Assembly: GCA_022578605.1 (NCBI GenBank)
Contig: MU394103.1
Location: 242,101-306,100, forward strand
Length of the DNA stretch: 64,000 bases
Reading direction: 5' to 3'
DNA from: Camillea tinctor
Taxonomy: Eukaryota > Ascomycota > Sordariomycetes > Xylariales > Xylariaceae
How positions within the stretch are numbered: position 1 is the first letter of the stretch; every line of letters starts with the position of its first letter. The position numbers were made by a program, and so were the translations under genes. Of the stretch, positions 24,626-34,521 are shown piece by piece. The notes below the pieces were generated by a model. That model was not told the DNA's origin and made no database searches. It worked only from the letters and a program-made list of their open reading frames with translations.

Positions 24626-24801
24626 TATCACGATATCATAGTAAGTTTGTTGTTTTACCTGTGTTGTTGTTTGTAAAGAGTGAGACACAGTAGGAAGAAT
24701 GAAGCTCCCACGAGAAGAGAAACTGGTGAGGAGAGGAAGTAAGGGGAAGAGCTTCCAAATGTTTGCACCAATAGCAGCTCAACACGGTTATAACAGACAA
24801 T

Positions 24802-24924
24802 TGTTACGAAAATATGTTGGGAAACCTATTGTGTTAAGAGGCTTAAAAGGTTTACATAATGATTGAGTAGTTATTGTGGTCTAATTTTGTATTATATAAT
24901 TACTTTCTTAGCTAGAACGTAATA
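24802..24924. repeat. LTR-like repeat, copy 1 (mutated)
   Basis: It begins TGTTACGAAAATATG and ends AACGTAATA. It aligns over most of its length with the repeat at 25194-25324, sharing TTAAAAGGTTTACAT and GTATTATATA at matching places. The ends fit a TG..CA long terminal repeat with its last CA changed to TA, as RIP would do. The internal gap to copy 2 is only 269 bp, too short for retroelement genes. Confidence 0.55.
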
Positions 24925-25193
24925 CTATACTTTTAAAGGTATGTTTGTATGGCACTTAAAGGTACGCTTTTGCATAGTTGCGCTGTGAGATTAACAAGTA
25001 AAATTTTATATTAACGTTAGTATAATATAAAAACCCTTTAAAGGCTGTGCTTTGTTATTATTAAAGCTGCTTGTCATCTTTCGAAAATAACTGCATGTGG
25101 CAGTATATATTGCAACTCTTTGTAGAAGCTAGCCGGTATTTATGAAATTTGAATTATACATGCGTAAGCGTTAAGGTACCTATTTAGTTATTT

Positions 25194-25324
25194 TGTTACA
25201 AATGCATATCAAACAACTTATTCTACTAAGCAACTAAGTTAAAAGGTTTACATGGTAGCTAAGTCGGCATTATGGCTTAATTCCGTATTATATACCTAGT
25301 TACGTCTTTGGCTGGGACGTAACA
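25194..25324. repeat. LTR-like repeat, copy 2 (mutated)
   Basis: It begins TGTTACAAATGC and ends GGACGTAACA, so the terminal TGTTAC/GTAACA pair is an exact short inverted repeat. It lies in the same orientation as copy 1 and differs by many transitions and small indels. No matching target-site duplication is obvious around the pair, so these may be two solo LTRs rather than one short element. Confidence 0.55.
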
Positions 25325-27491
25325 CCCCTGCGTTTAAGCACCGACCAAGCATCCTTTCTTTCGTAGGCCGATACACAAAAGCTACGATATATCCTGCCTG
25401 CCAACCCCACTGACGTTGACCTTCCCCCCATCAGAGACAGTGAACCAGTCCTTATTTATGACCTTGGTCTTACCCTTTTCGATTACATGGTGTTGTTGAC
25501 TGAAGGCAGAGGTGGCCGCTTAGAACGTATAGGCAAATGGCTAGTCTATCAGCCGTCAGGGAGGGAGCCCCGTAAATATGGCAGTTCAAATCGAGGCATC
25601 CCCTACCAAGCCCGCAGTGATAACTAGAAAGGAGCATCCGGCCGTCACACCCCTCTTCTCCCTAAACAGAATGTGATCGGTAAATTCTGCTCTCATGCAA
25701 ACATTTACGATCCGCCAAATTCCCCAGATGAGGTATGGCCCCTTATCGCAAAGGAGGTGGAAAGAGTCTACTATAAGGCTGTAATGAGACGGCTGGTTAT
25801 ATCTGATTCCAGGTTCCGGATACAATTCATTGTTAGCCCTTACAACAGGGGCCAAGACACTCGGGTTCTCGATGGCTCCGATGTCCCGCAAATCCATCTC
25901 TGGTCCTCGGATCGTATTCTGCAGTCATATTGCCAGCATACTTTGTCCATGCCTGGTTCCTAAGGAGATTGACTAGTTGAGTATCTCCACGAAGACGTTA
26001 GGCAAGCCGCGTTAGGAAACGTTGAAGGGCCTCCGAAGGCGACTTTATATATGATACGTGACCTATGCGAGCCGACACAGCTCATCGGAATTCACGGCGG
26101 CTTGTCAGGCATTTCGCGTCGAGACTATTTGGACAGATTGTATACGCCGCCCAACTCCTTCCTCTCCATTGGTCCATCCCGAGTGCGCATTGAGCAGATG
26201 GCCACGTTGATATAAGCAGCAATACTGGAAGCCCTCGCTCCACGGCTAGAAGTGAAGACTGAGAACAGGGGATGGGTAGCACGTTCTCTCGAGTTGCCGA
26301 ATTGTACAGTGCGTGCAACCACACTGATAGAGGCTCGTGTGCCCGAGCCCAGCCTCCAATATACGGCTAATGGCCTGCTTAACCACTTAAAGACGACAGA
26401 TCAGTGCCGCCAGCACATTGTTGATAGTTACATGACCGGGGGTCTGGATGTATCACCTAGCCATTGCATGATAAAAGGCAAGGCTGTGAGCATCCAACAC
26501 AGTTCGTTACGGGCATACCTACGGAAGTTGTGCACTGGAAGACCACGGCCGGAGCCAGACCGGGAGTGAAATCGGGGTTGCTTCGACAGGGTGATACTGT
26601 TGCGAGGGTAGTATCAAGGGCGGCAATGGCAAGGGCAAACACCCCGTGATAATAAGATGCAGTCAAGACTTAACATATGTAACATATCCACTGTAGGGGA
26701 TTAGCAACTTTAGGGGTAGGACAATATAAAGTAGTATTGTCGACACATTCGCTACCTAGACTTTCATCTCTTGCTTTTTCGGAACCAAGGGAAGGGGAGT
26801 GCACAGCCCCACAGATTTTATCAAGATAAAAATAGGGATGAGGTCTTAGCATATAATATTTCAGATTGTTATAGTTCCAAAATTGAATATCGATCGCCCA
26901 TAGCTTAGGGCTTTTTTTATCTTTTTTTTTTATAAACCAACATTATCATAAAATAGCCTTTCAAAATAGAGTCTTATAACCTTGCCTCTCTTTCAACAAC
27001 ACTTGTTTCTTTTCTTCCTTCTTATAGCAGATTTCATAACTCTATTCCTGCAAGGTAGCAAGGATAATTATTTGGGTCATCCGACTTTTAAAACATAGGT
27101 ATCCAACAGCACTGAGGTAGTATTGCAATCTATGTTGATTACTCATTACATATGTAGGTATAAGTATATGTATAAGTAGTTGGATAGATCTGCACGGGAC
27201 TTGTCACATTGGGTAACTAAATCCCTGTAAGTGATATCTGATTGGCTGCAAGGGTCAGATTCGGCACAGACATGCGATGTATGACCGAGAGTTGTTAGAT
27301 GCATTACAATCCAGATGTGTCAGATAAGCATTTCGCTGCATAATATGTTGTTGGTTGTTGTCAATGTTGGTGTTGGTAGGTGGATATACGTATACATGTA
27401 TTGGAGCCTATTATAAAACATGGCACAGTCACCCTTCCACATTTGGGTATCTGCTTTGTTCATCTATTCCCATTCAGCACACATTGTCGAT

Positions 27492-28809
27492 ATGCCTCCC
27501 GAGATACCCTTCAAGCGGCGTCTTTTGAAAGCCATCGGGAGACGTCAAACACCACAGCCGCAACTTAACCAGGACCAGTCATTGTTCTTTAGATTACCGC
27601 AGGAAATTCGAAATGCCATCTACCTAGAGGTATGGCGTGCTGCTGGCCTCTCACAGCACATTATATACCACAAAGATCAATCACATTTCTGCCACTGGCC
27701 ATGTATTTCTGACTTCAGCACCGAGGATGATCGACAGGTTGCGCTCCAGGAGATGCGTGACCGGATACCAGATTCTCAAATAGAAAAGGAACCGTTTCAA
27801 ATGCCAGACTCCGAATGGGTCTCTCCCCTATATTCAACATGGTATAATCATTGGCGTTGTGAGAGGAAACTGTTCGAGGCGCTTAGGGCTATGGGGGAGG
27901 ATATTTCTGAACTGCCAACGAACAATGGTCCGTGTCGTGCGCGGGCCACACTCAGTCCATATCTCCCAATGCTGTTGTCATGCAAGAGAATGTATGTTAC
28001 TTACCTAGGTGCTCAACTCGTATATTTTACCATCAACTGACGAAGACCCTAAGGTATGAGGAGTGCAGTCAATCCATCTACGAGAACACAACCTTCGTTT
28101 TCACCGATGTCGAGACCATCCAGAATTTCGTGGGCTTCTGCGGGCAGGCGGACGTGCCCCACCGGCCCCCGAAGCCGTTCCTGCAATATACCCGGGAAAT
28201 CCACGTATCGGTTTCACCGACGCTACCGGCTTTAGTCCCTTGCTCGTCGCAGGGAACAAGCCAGCACACAGCAAACGACTTCCACTGGCTTCGGTTGGAC
28301 CGGATGGCCAATTGCAAGACGGTGAAAATATGGATTGCTGCTGTGCACATGGAAACCTACCAGATCACCATGCCGGCCTCCCTACCTCCCATCTCCTGGC
28401 TCAGCACGGACGACTTGCGAGACGCATTGCTACCCCTTGGTGAGAACGGCGGAATACAGATTAGTATAAGCACGCCCCTAGAGAAGGACATTGGTCCCCC
28501 GAGGGGAGTTGTTCGGGGGCTTACCCAACCGAACGTTTGTCTTTGGAAAAGGGGCTCAGGTGACAAGTTTCACTTGCTTGGCCTTACCATACAATGCTAT
28601 ACTCAAGAGTGAGTAGATTTCGTGCCCTTGTTCAATTAACTCTTAAGAACAATTCCGTGTACTCTTAAGAGCAATAATTATAATGACTGGCGACTAACAC
28701 TAAATGCAGGTTTGTAGACTTTGGTATGCACGGCGGGTGTAAATATCCAAACAAATACCGATGTTCATGGGTGTATCGTAGACGGTTGTTACAGATGGTA
28801 GGAAAATAG
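27492..28809 (+). CDS. DUF7730-like fungal protein, three exons
   Basis: A 384-aa protein of unknown function resembling the fungal DUF7730 group. The exons are 27492-27991, 28054-28608 and 28710-28809. The first intron has a GTATGT donor. The second has GTGAGT and a GACTAAC branch 12 bp before its GCAG acceptor. Visible family features are FRLPQEIRNAIYLEVW near residue 35, SPYLPMLLSCKRMYEECSQS spanning the first splice join, and YENTTFVFTDVETIQNFVGF after it. The last exon adds GMHGGCKYPNKYRCSWVYRR, with two Cys. I start at the ATG at 27492, which opens a basic PFKRRLLKAIGRRQT stretch; an in-frame ATG at 27420 is also possible. Ignoring the last intron would end the protein at 28612. Its expanded fungal relatives have no agreed role. 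Confidence 0.72.
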
Positions 28810-29937
28810 AGTGTGTTTTGAACACTATTAAAAGCATTGTCGCTAGACTATAGATCTATTAGTGCCTTAGCATATCCTATTTCACCCAGCATTCATATTT
28901 GTATGCTATTAAAACTGATCACGGTACATCGCAATAACATGTTCTCACAGTCATATCGAGCATAGTCCAGCTTGGTTTTCCCATTCTTAAATTGGAAGGA
29001 TGATTAACTTACAACTTTTATTACTTCTCGTACATATTCTGCAGATACCAGGACTTTGTATAGAAACATCCTCCTAAATTTACTAGGCAAGGAGTCATTT
29101 GGTACGATATCCAAGAGTCAGCATGAGAGAATGGACATCACCAAATCTGTAGAAGAAGTGTTGGCTTAGCTATATCGTTGTTATACGAAGCCTAACTAGA
29201 AGCTTTCAGCTCAAAGGCATGGGGACCGTATCCCAGTTATCTAAACCCAGTCATTTCAACATATATAATATATTTATGGCCTCCTGATCTCGTATTTACT
29301 ATCAATTCTCCTAGTTCATTGAGATTCCCTTGCAGCACATAAGAAAATCATTAACACAATTGTCATTAAAATGTTGCTATACACTTTCACCACAAGGCCG
29401 TTTATTGTCTACATTTACTAGCATCAACATATATATATATTGACATCCCGGAAAGCTTCTAGGTATATGCAAGTTTATACCTGCATCATGAAAGAAAACC
29501 AATATCGTTATAACAGCGGATTGTATTCAATAGACCCCAACTTCGGATTAAGTAGGAGTAAATCTTGTACCAGTTGGCGTGGCTTTACTACCTGAGATGT
29601 ATGTAGTCGACTGGAACGCTATATATGTTACTTACACAGGGTGCCTTCTAAGAGCAAGGGAGACATCAGGGTTAACATGCAGTAAGCATCCACCGTACTT
29701 ACACCAAAGCCTTCTTCACTGTCGAAGAGAATAACACCAGGAAGGACATTTGTCAAAGGTGAATACACAGTGACATAGAGAGCAAATAGATAATACACTA
29801 ACTTTTTGATTTGGTTTTTTTTTTTCGTTTTCACATCGCAGCCGGTCTGCTTCCCCAAGTAGAGAAGACAAGCCTAAAGCTACATACAAAAAGCAACTAT
29901 GTACACATAATACCAACTTACATACCCCCTCCACACT
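28810..29937. other. Intergenic between convergent genes, AT-rich
   Basis: No supportable gene. A 76-codon minus-strand frame at 29628-29858 has no domain and no codon character. An AT dinucleotide run lies near 29432-29441. Confidence 0.5.
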
Positions 29938-31227
29938 TTACCCCTGCGCCGTGTTCGCCACCAGCGGCTTCAGCCCGCCCTCGATATACTCCGGGGACCT
30001 CCAGTCCGACCAATCATGGGTGAGCAAGCCCCAGGTCTCCTCGAAGTCCTGGGTGCCGGAGCGGGTGTAGTAGCTGCCGGCGACGACCCAGATGAACCAG
30101 CCGGCCTTCTGGTCGGCGAGGTAGCTGGCGATGCAGCTGGCGTAGGGGCGCTGCCACTCGGTGGCGGTCTGCTGGAAGCCGAACTCGGTGAGCAGGACGG
30201 GGAAGGCGTTCTTGGTGGCGCTGTCGTCGGGGTGCATGGCCTGGAAGCCCTTGCTGTACAGGTTGTTGTTGATGCTGGAGCAGCTGCCCGCGTTGTTCTC
30301 GTAGTTGTGGATCTCGAGGACCAGCTTGTCGGCGAACCCGGGGAAGCCGCCCGCCGCGGAGAAGGTCTCGCTGCCGGGCGTCAGCGCCGTGCCCTGCACC
30401 ACCGGCGTGACCCAGGTGTCGAAGTCCAGCCCCGAGAGGAAGATCAGCGGCGCCGGGTTGGCGTCGTTGATGCTCTTGGCGCCCTCCTTCACGTTGGCGT
30501 ACCAGTCGCGCCAGTTGTAGGACTGCGAGCTGAGGGTGCTGTCGTCGGCGGGGGTGCGCAGCTCGTTGCGCAGCGACATGCTGGTCAGGGCGGTCCAGGC
30601 CTTGCCGTGGTCGGCCATGTAGGCGAGCCCGCGCAGCCAGTTGGCGACGACGAAGTCCTTGTCGCCGAACCAGGCGTTGCCGTCGGTGGTGGAGCAGCAC
30701 CAGGCCGCGCGCGACATGTGGTTGTCGAGGTGCACGTGGATCTGCTGCTTGGCGCACTCGGCGGCGACGGCGTCGAAGACCTGCAGCCGCGTCGTCGAGT
30801 CGCCGAACGATGGGTTCTTGGCGAGGAACTTCTGGTACACGGCGGTGCCGTTGGCCTGCCCCAGCGCGTTGATGAACGAGTCCTGCACCGTGGTGTCCTT
30901 GCCGCCGTTGGCGTAGATGTCGTCGATCATCTCGATGGCGTAGGTCAGCCGGATGGAGTTCATGCCCAGGCTCTTGAGCTTGCTGACCACGCCCTCGATC
31001 GACTGGTACTGCAGGCCCTCGGGAATCATGACCTCGCCGTGGCCGGGCCAGTTTGCGCCCGCGTAGACGATGGTGTCGCCCCGCGCGTTCTTCATCTCGG
31101 TCCCATCCACGACGAAGGGGCCGTACGGCCAGGCGTCTTGGCGGGCCTCCTGGACAGGAGAAGCCCAAGCGCCGAGGGTGAAAACACCACTACTCAGAGC
31201 GAGCAAGGAAGCAAGCGAAAACTTCAT
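29938..31227 (-). CDS. Secreted GH5-family glycoside hydrolase, intronless
   Basis: A 429-aa secreted enzyme of glycoside hydrolase family 5 in one exon. Residues 1-22 form a signal peptide (LASLLALSSGVFTLGAWA). The fold markers are FVVDGTEMKNARGDTIVYAG at the start of the barrel, GMNSIRLTYA, HVHLDNH, SLRNEL with acid/base Glu222, EIHNYE near residue 305, and LLTEFGF with nucleophile Glu348. Cys-rich AAWCCSTTDG suggests a disulfide near the active site. The family cuts beta-linked glucans or mannans; which one is not visible here, and I do not assign a subfamily. Third codon positions are almost all G or C, far from the AT-rich spacers on both sides, which also leaves long empty frames on the opposite strand. 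A TATA-like run sits about 105 bp upstream of the start. Confidence 0.88.
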   Translation of the reverse strand: MKFSLASLLALSSGVFTLGAWASPVQEARQDAWPYGPFVVDGTEMKNARGDTIVYAGANWPGHGEVMIPEGLQYQSIEGVVSKLKSLGMNSIRLTYAIEMIDDIYANGGKDTTVQDSFINALGQANGTAVYQKFLAKNPSFGDSTTRLQVFDAVAAECAKQQIHVHLDNHMSRAAWCCSTTDGNAWFGDKDFVVANWLRGLAYMADHGKAWTALTSMSLRNELRTPADDSTLSSQSYNWRDWYANVKEGAKSINDANPAPLIFLSGLDFDTWVTPVVQGTALTPGSETFSAAGGFPGFADKLVLEIHNYENNAGSCSSINNNLYSKGFQAMHPDDSATKNAFPVLLTEFGFQQTATEWQRPYASCIASYLADQKAGWFIWVVAGSYYTRSGTQDFEETWGLLTHDWSDWRSPEYIEGGLKPLVANTAQG

Positions 31228-32712
31228 CTTGATGATGAAACTTAACGAGAGGAATGGATGGTGATGGGGGTTAGCCTCAGTCGCTTGCTAAGTCAGCTCA
31301 CCTCGTCCGCCATGGTGGGTGAAAGTCCAGTTATATATATATGCGCCTAACACGCCATAAGAACGATCTACTATAACTTCGCTTCGCCTTACCTCCCGGG
31401 AGATGCCGCCAGAGAGCATAGACCGTCCAATAGTCACCCGGGGAGTGGAGATTACAGAGGAGCTTCCTCAACCCAGCCGTAAAGGGTAGGGTAGGGGAGC
31501 ATTCATGCGAAAGGATAATCTGGCCGAGCTCGAGCTCGAGTTGTGTGCGCACGGGTTAAGGTGTTATTTCCCCCGAGCGACCGAAATTCACCACCTGTCA
31601 TATCAGCCTCCAAGCCATTGTTATAAGCGACACGAACAAGCGCTCGATCGTAAGTCGTATATCCCCACTGCCTAGCCCACAAGCCAACACCCGCGAACCA
31701 GTGTACCTAGGCCCGGGATGACGTTGGGAGCATTAGGCCAAGTTCGCCCAGCTTGGGAGAGAGGGAGGGGGGGAGAAGGTGAGTGGGGATTTTCTCTCAT
31801 GGAGGCAGGGTCAAGAGGGAATAGTACCGCCGGCTAGGGTAGCAAGCTGTATTCTCCCCGCGCTTTCATCCACATTGCCGAACGTTACTATCTTCTCCAC
31901 ACCCCTTTTCGTATTAAATCGATACATCGTTACATAAGTACTATATCTACCGCAGGCCAGCTCGAGAAGTATTCATATAGTAGCATATTTATTCCACCTG
32001 ATACTCTAACCTAGGCTATTTACGAGGCCCCCCCCCCGGTCAGGCGTCTAGACTTGATTGAATTCCAAAAATGGAAATGTGTTCCATTGTGTTCCTGTTC
32101 CTGGCAGGATGGTAGATCGCGGCGGTGACGGAACGTAAAAGAGGGTGTGGGAGAGAAGAGGAGAGGGGGAAGGACAACAAGCATTGGCATGATCAATCTT
32201 ACGAGCGCCACGTGAGAGACACCAGGGTATCATTGTGCCAACTTTAGAACACGATCAAAAAACTGGGCTGAACGGGTTGACGGGAAGTTTACACGCAGCA
32301 CACCGTTTCTTTTCATAGCAAAACAGGTAGACAAAAATTATTCCGGTTCGCTCACTCTTCAACCCCGTCACATTTGCTCTAACCTAGACTGCAACAACAC
32401 TAGATTGACCTAAACTAATCTACATTTGAGATAGCAGGCATAGCCTTCATAACCGCCATGCTACCTAGATATTGGATAACCGCTTTCACATGTCTTATTC
32501 TTATTCCTCCTCTTGATGTTGATCTTAGTCTTGCTCTTCCTTGGATTTCTTCTCGGTTTGCGACGATTCCGGGCCGAATCCCACCTCATCTCACCTCGCG
32601 CTGAACATAGGTACCTCCTAGCCTTCATATCAAAGTTATGCTAGGTAGGGTAGGTTTTACCTTATCAATCTACAATAATTCTCTCACTCAACGCCACGAC
32701 GTACGAACCACG
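31228..32712. other. Intergenic: GH5 promoter region and P450 3' flank
   Basis: No gene is supported. The right part of the GH5 upstream region includes a TATA-like run. A C-run lies at about 32030-32037. The remaining sequence is mixed in composition, with short frames only. Confidence 0.5.
31331..31343 (-). promoter_or_regulatory. TATA-box candidate for the GH5 gene
   Basis: On the minus strand a run of alternating A and T follows GGCGCA, about 105 bp before the start codon at 31227. The distance fits a fungal TATA box with a short leader. This is a positional inference. Confidence 0.4.
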
Positions 32713-34521
32713 CTAGCTCCGTCTCCGGAACTCGACCATAGGTCCATCCTTCAAGCTCGTGAACTGATCTATGAGCTGGAATTCGTCGGGGCGCTGGCGG
32801 CCCCACTCGAGATCGGGTCTACCCTCGGCGGGGTCGAATCCGGCCGAAGTCTTACGTAGGTCGTATAGGAATAGGACGCGAGCAAGGGTAGTCGACATTT
32901 CCACGTAGGCGAGGCCTTTGCCGATACATCCGCGGGGACCGATCGAGAAGGGGCAGAAAGCGCTCTGGGCGACGGCGGTGTCGTGTTCTGTCACGGTGCC
33001 GGCGCCAGCGCCGAAAAGGGCCTTAGGTTGGCCGGTAAGCCACCGTTCAGGCACGTACGTGAACGGCTGTGGGTAATAGGCCTCGTTGTGGTGGATGGTA
33101 TAATGCGGCGTGCCCACGATGGTGCCTGCAGGGATGAGCTCGCCGTCAATGGCGGCCCCGCCCTCCAGCACCTCACGAGGCGGGATGCCACCGACCGAGG
33201 GGGACATGCGCATGGCCTCGTCGATACATGCGCGCAAATAGGTGCACCCGTTGAGAGCTGCGCCTTGGTGGATCTCCTCTACATCGCTGAACCGTGACCG
33301 CACTTCCTCGACCGCCTTCTGCAGCGCACGGGGGTTGCGTACCAAGTAGAAGAGCGTAGCAGCCATGGCAGTCGAGGTGGTGTCTGAGCCCGCGATGATA
33401 AGCAAGTTCGATTCACCCCACAACTCGGGCGTGGAGAAGCCCTGACCAGTTTCCGGATCACGGGCCTTCAACAGGTGGTAGAAGAAATCGCGACGGTCGG
33501 TATCATCACCCAATTTCGTTCGCTCCGTTAACTGGGCCTTGCTGTACGCCATATACTTGGCACGCCCAGTGGCAATTCTCCGGAATAGGATCTTGTCGAG
33601 ATGCAAGGTTTCCACCAGACGCATCGTCCCGCACTACTCTCTCGGTCAGCCATCATATGTTCCCCATTTCCTCCTAGCAATGCAAATAGAACTCACGATC
33701 AGATGTCTCGTAGTGGCCAGCGATACCAGTTCCAGAGCATATCGGTTATCAGGCTGTTCTAGCATGTGAAACGCCTTTCCATAACAGAGATCGCCGAGGA
33801 TATCCATAGCGAGATAGTTGCACCAGTCTGACATGTTCTTGGGCTCAGTCCAGCCCTTCCGCTCGTTGGAAGCTCCCAGCCCAATCTGTTGGCAGAAGGT
33901 CCGAATGTTGGCGAGGATGTACCGTTCCATCTCCTTCATGGCCGAGTCGGAGAAAGCCTGGGCCAAAACTCTCCTCTTCCTCGCGTGTAGGGTCTTGTCC
34001 CGCGCATTATGCGTGTTGGGGGCGGGGTGGACGAAGGCATCGTAGAAGGGGGCCTTGCGTACATTCGCTCGGAAGCCGTAGATGTCCTTCAGGGCGGCAT
34101 TGGAGTTGAAGGAGACGCTGTTGGGACCGAATCGCACAACTCTGCCTACGAATTGTTAGTTGGCATGTTTCCCATTTGTCCGCATTCCTCGCCCATTGTG
34201 TGTTATTATTGATTCGTCTTACCATATTTCTGGTGCATCCGCCAGAATTCTAGATGGCGGTCTCCTTTCCAGGCATGGTATAATTGGTATGCGTCGGTGA
34301 TCTTGGCTAGGAATGGGCCGGGATATTTGGCTAGAGGATGGAAAAATACTCGGTATACGACTAGACCGGTGGTCTGGGGATAATGTCAGTACATACTTCT
34401 TCCGTTCCAAGTGTTGTTTTTTTGCTGTTGTTTTTGTTTTGTTTATTGTCTCGCTTACATAGATCAATCCGCATGCCACCACGCCGGTCAAAACGTGGCA
34501 TATGTCGATGGCCGCCGCCAT
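32713..34521 (-). CDS. Cytochrome P450 monooxygenase, four exons
   Basis: A 527-aa ER-anchored P450. Exons 34459-34521, 34223-34373, 33697-34145 and 32713-33633 join in frame. The first exon encodes only the membrane anchor start ([15 protein letters not shown]). After the first join comes the proline-rich hinge [15 protein letters not shown]. Motifs are [10 protein letters not shown], the C-helix region [12 protein letters not shown], the I-helix [10 protein letters not shown] (302-307), ExxR in DEAMRM (360-363), the PERW segment, and the haem loop [12 protein letters not shown] with ligand Cys457. The overall pattern resembles fungal P450s that act on aromatic or terpenoid compounds, such as benzoate 4-hydroxylase or isotrichodermin C-15 hydroxylase relatives. 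Substrate assignment would be a guess. The second intron has a second possible acceptor 4 bp downstream; the upstream one keeps the frame. Confidence 0.88.

Larger units (their letters stand above)
24626..27491. other. Gene-poor, AT-rich spacer with LTR-like repeats and an unrecognised relic
   Basis: From about 24640 to 27400 I find no intact gene. The left part holds two diverged LTR-like repeats (24802-24924 and 25194-25324). The segment 25400-26650 is more balanced in composition and has several open stretches of 60-105 codons on both strands without a recognisable domain; it may be a decayed gene or transposon. The rest is AT-rich and looks mutated, in the manner of RIP. Confidence 0.45.

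Noticed and set aside
30014..31245. 409-codon plus frame and 384-codon minus frame over the GH5 gene
   Set aside because: They arise from the GC-rich third positions of the GH5 gene and consist of Arg/Val/Gly/Ala-rich text without a family. The GH5 frame has a signal peptide and both catalytic Glu.
18090..34521. A secondary-metabolite biosynthetic cluster
   Set aside because: No core synthase, scaffold enzyme or cluster regulator is present; P450s and esterases alone do not support the call.
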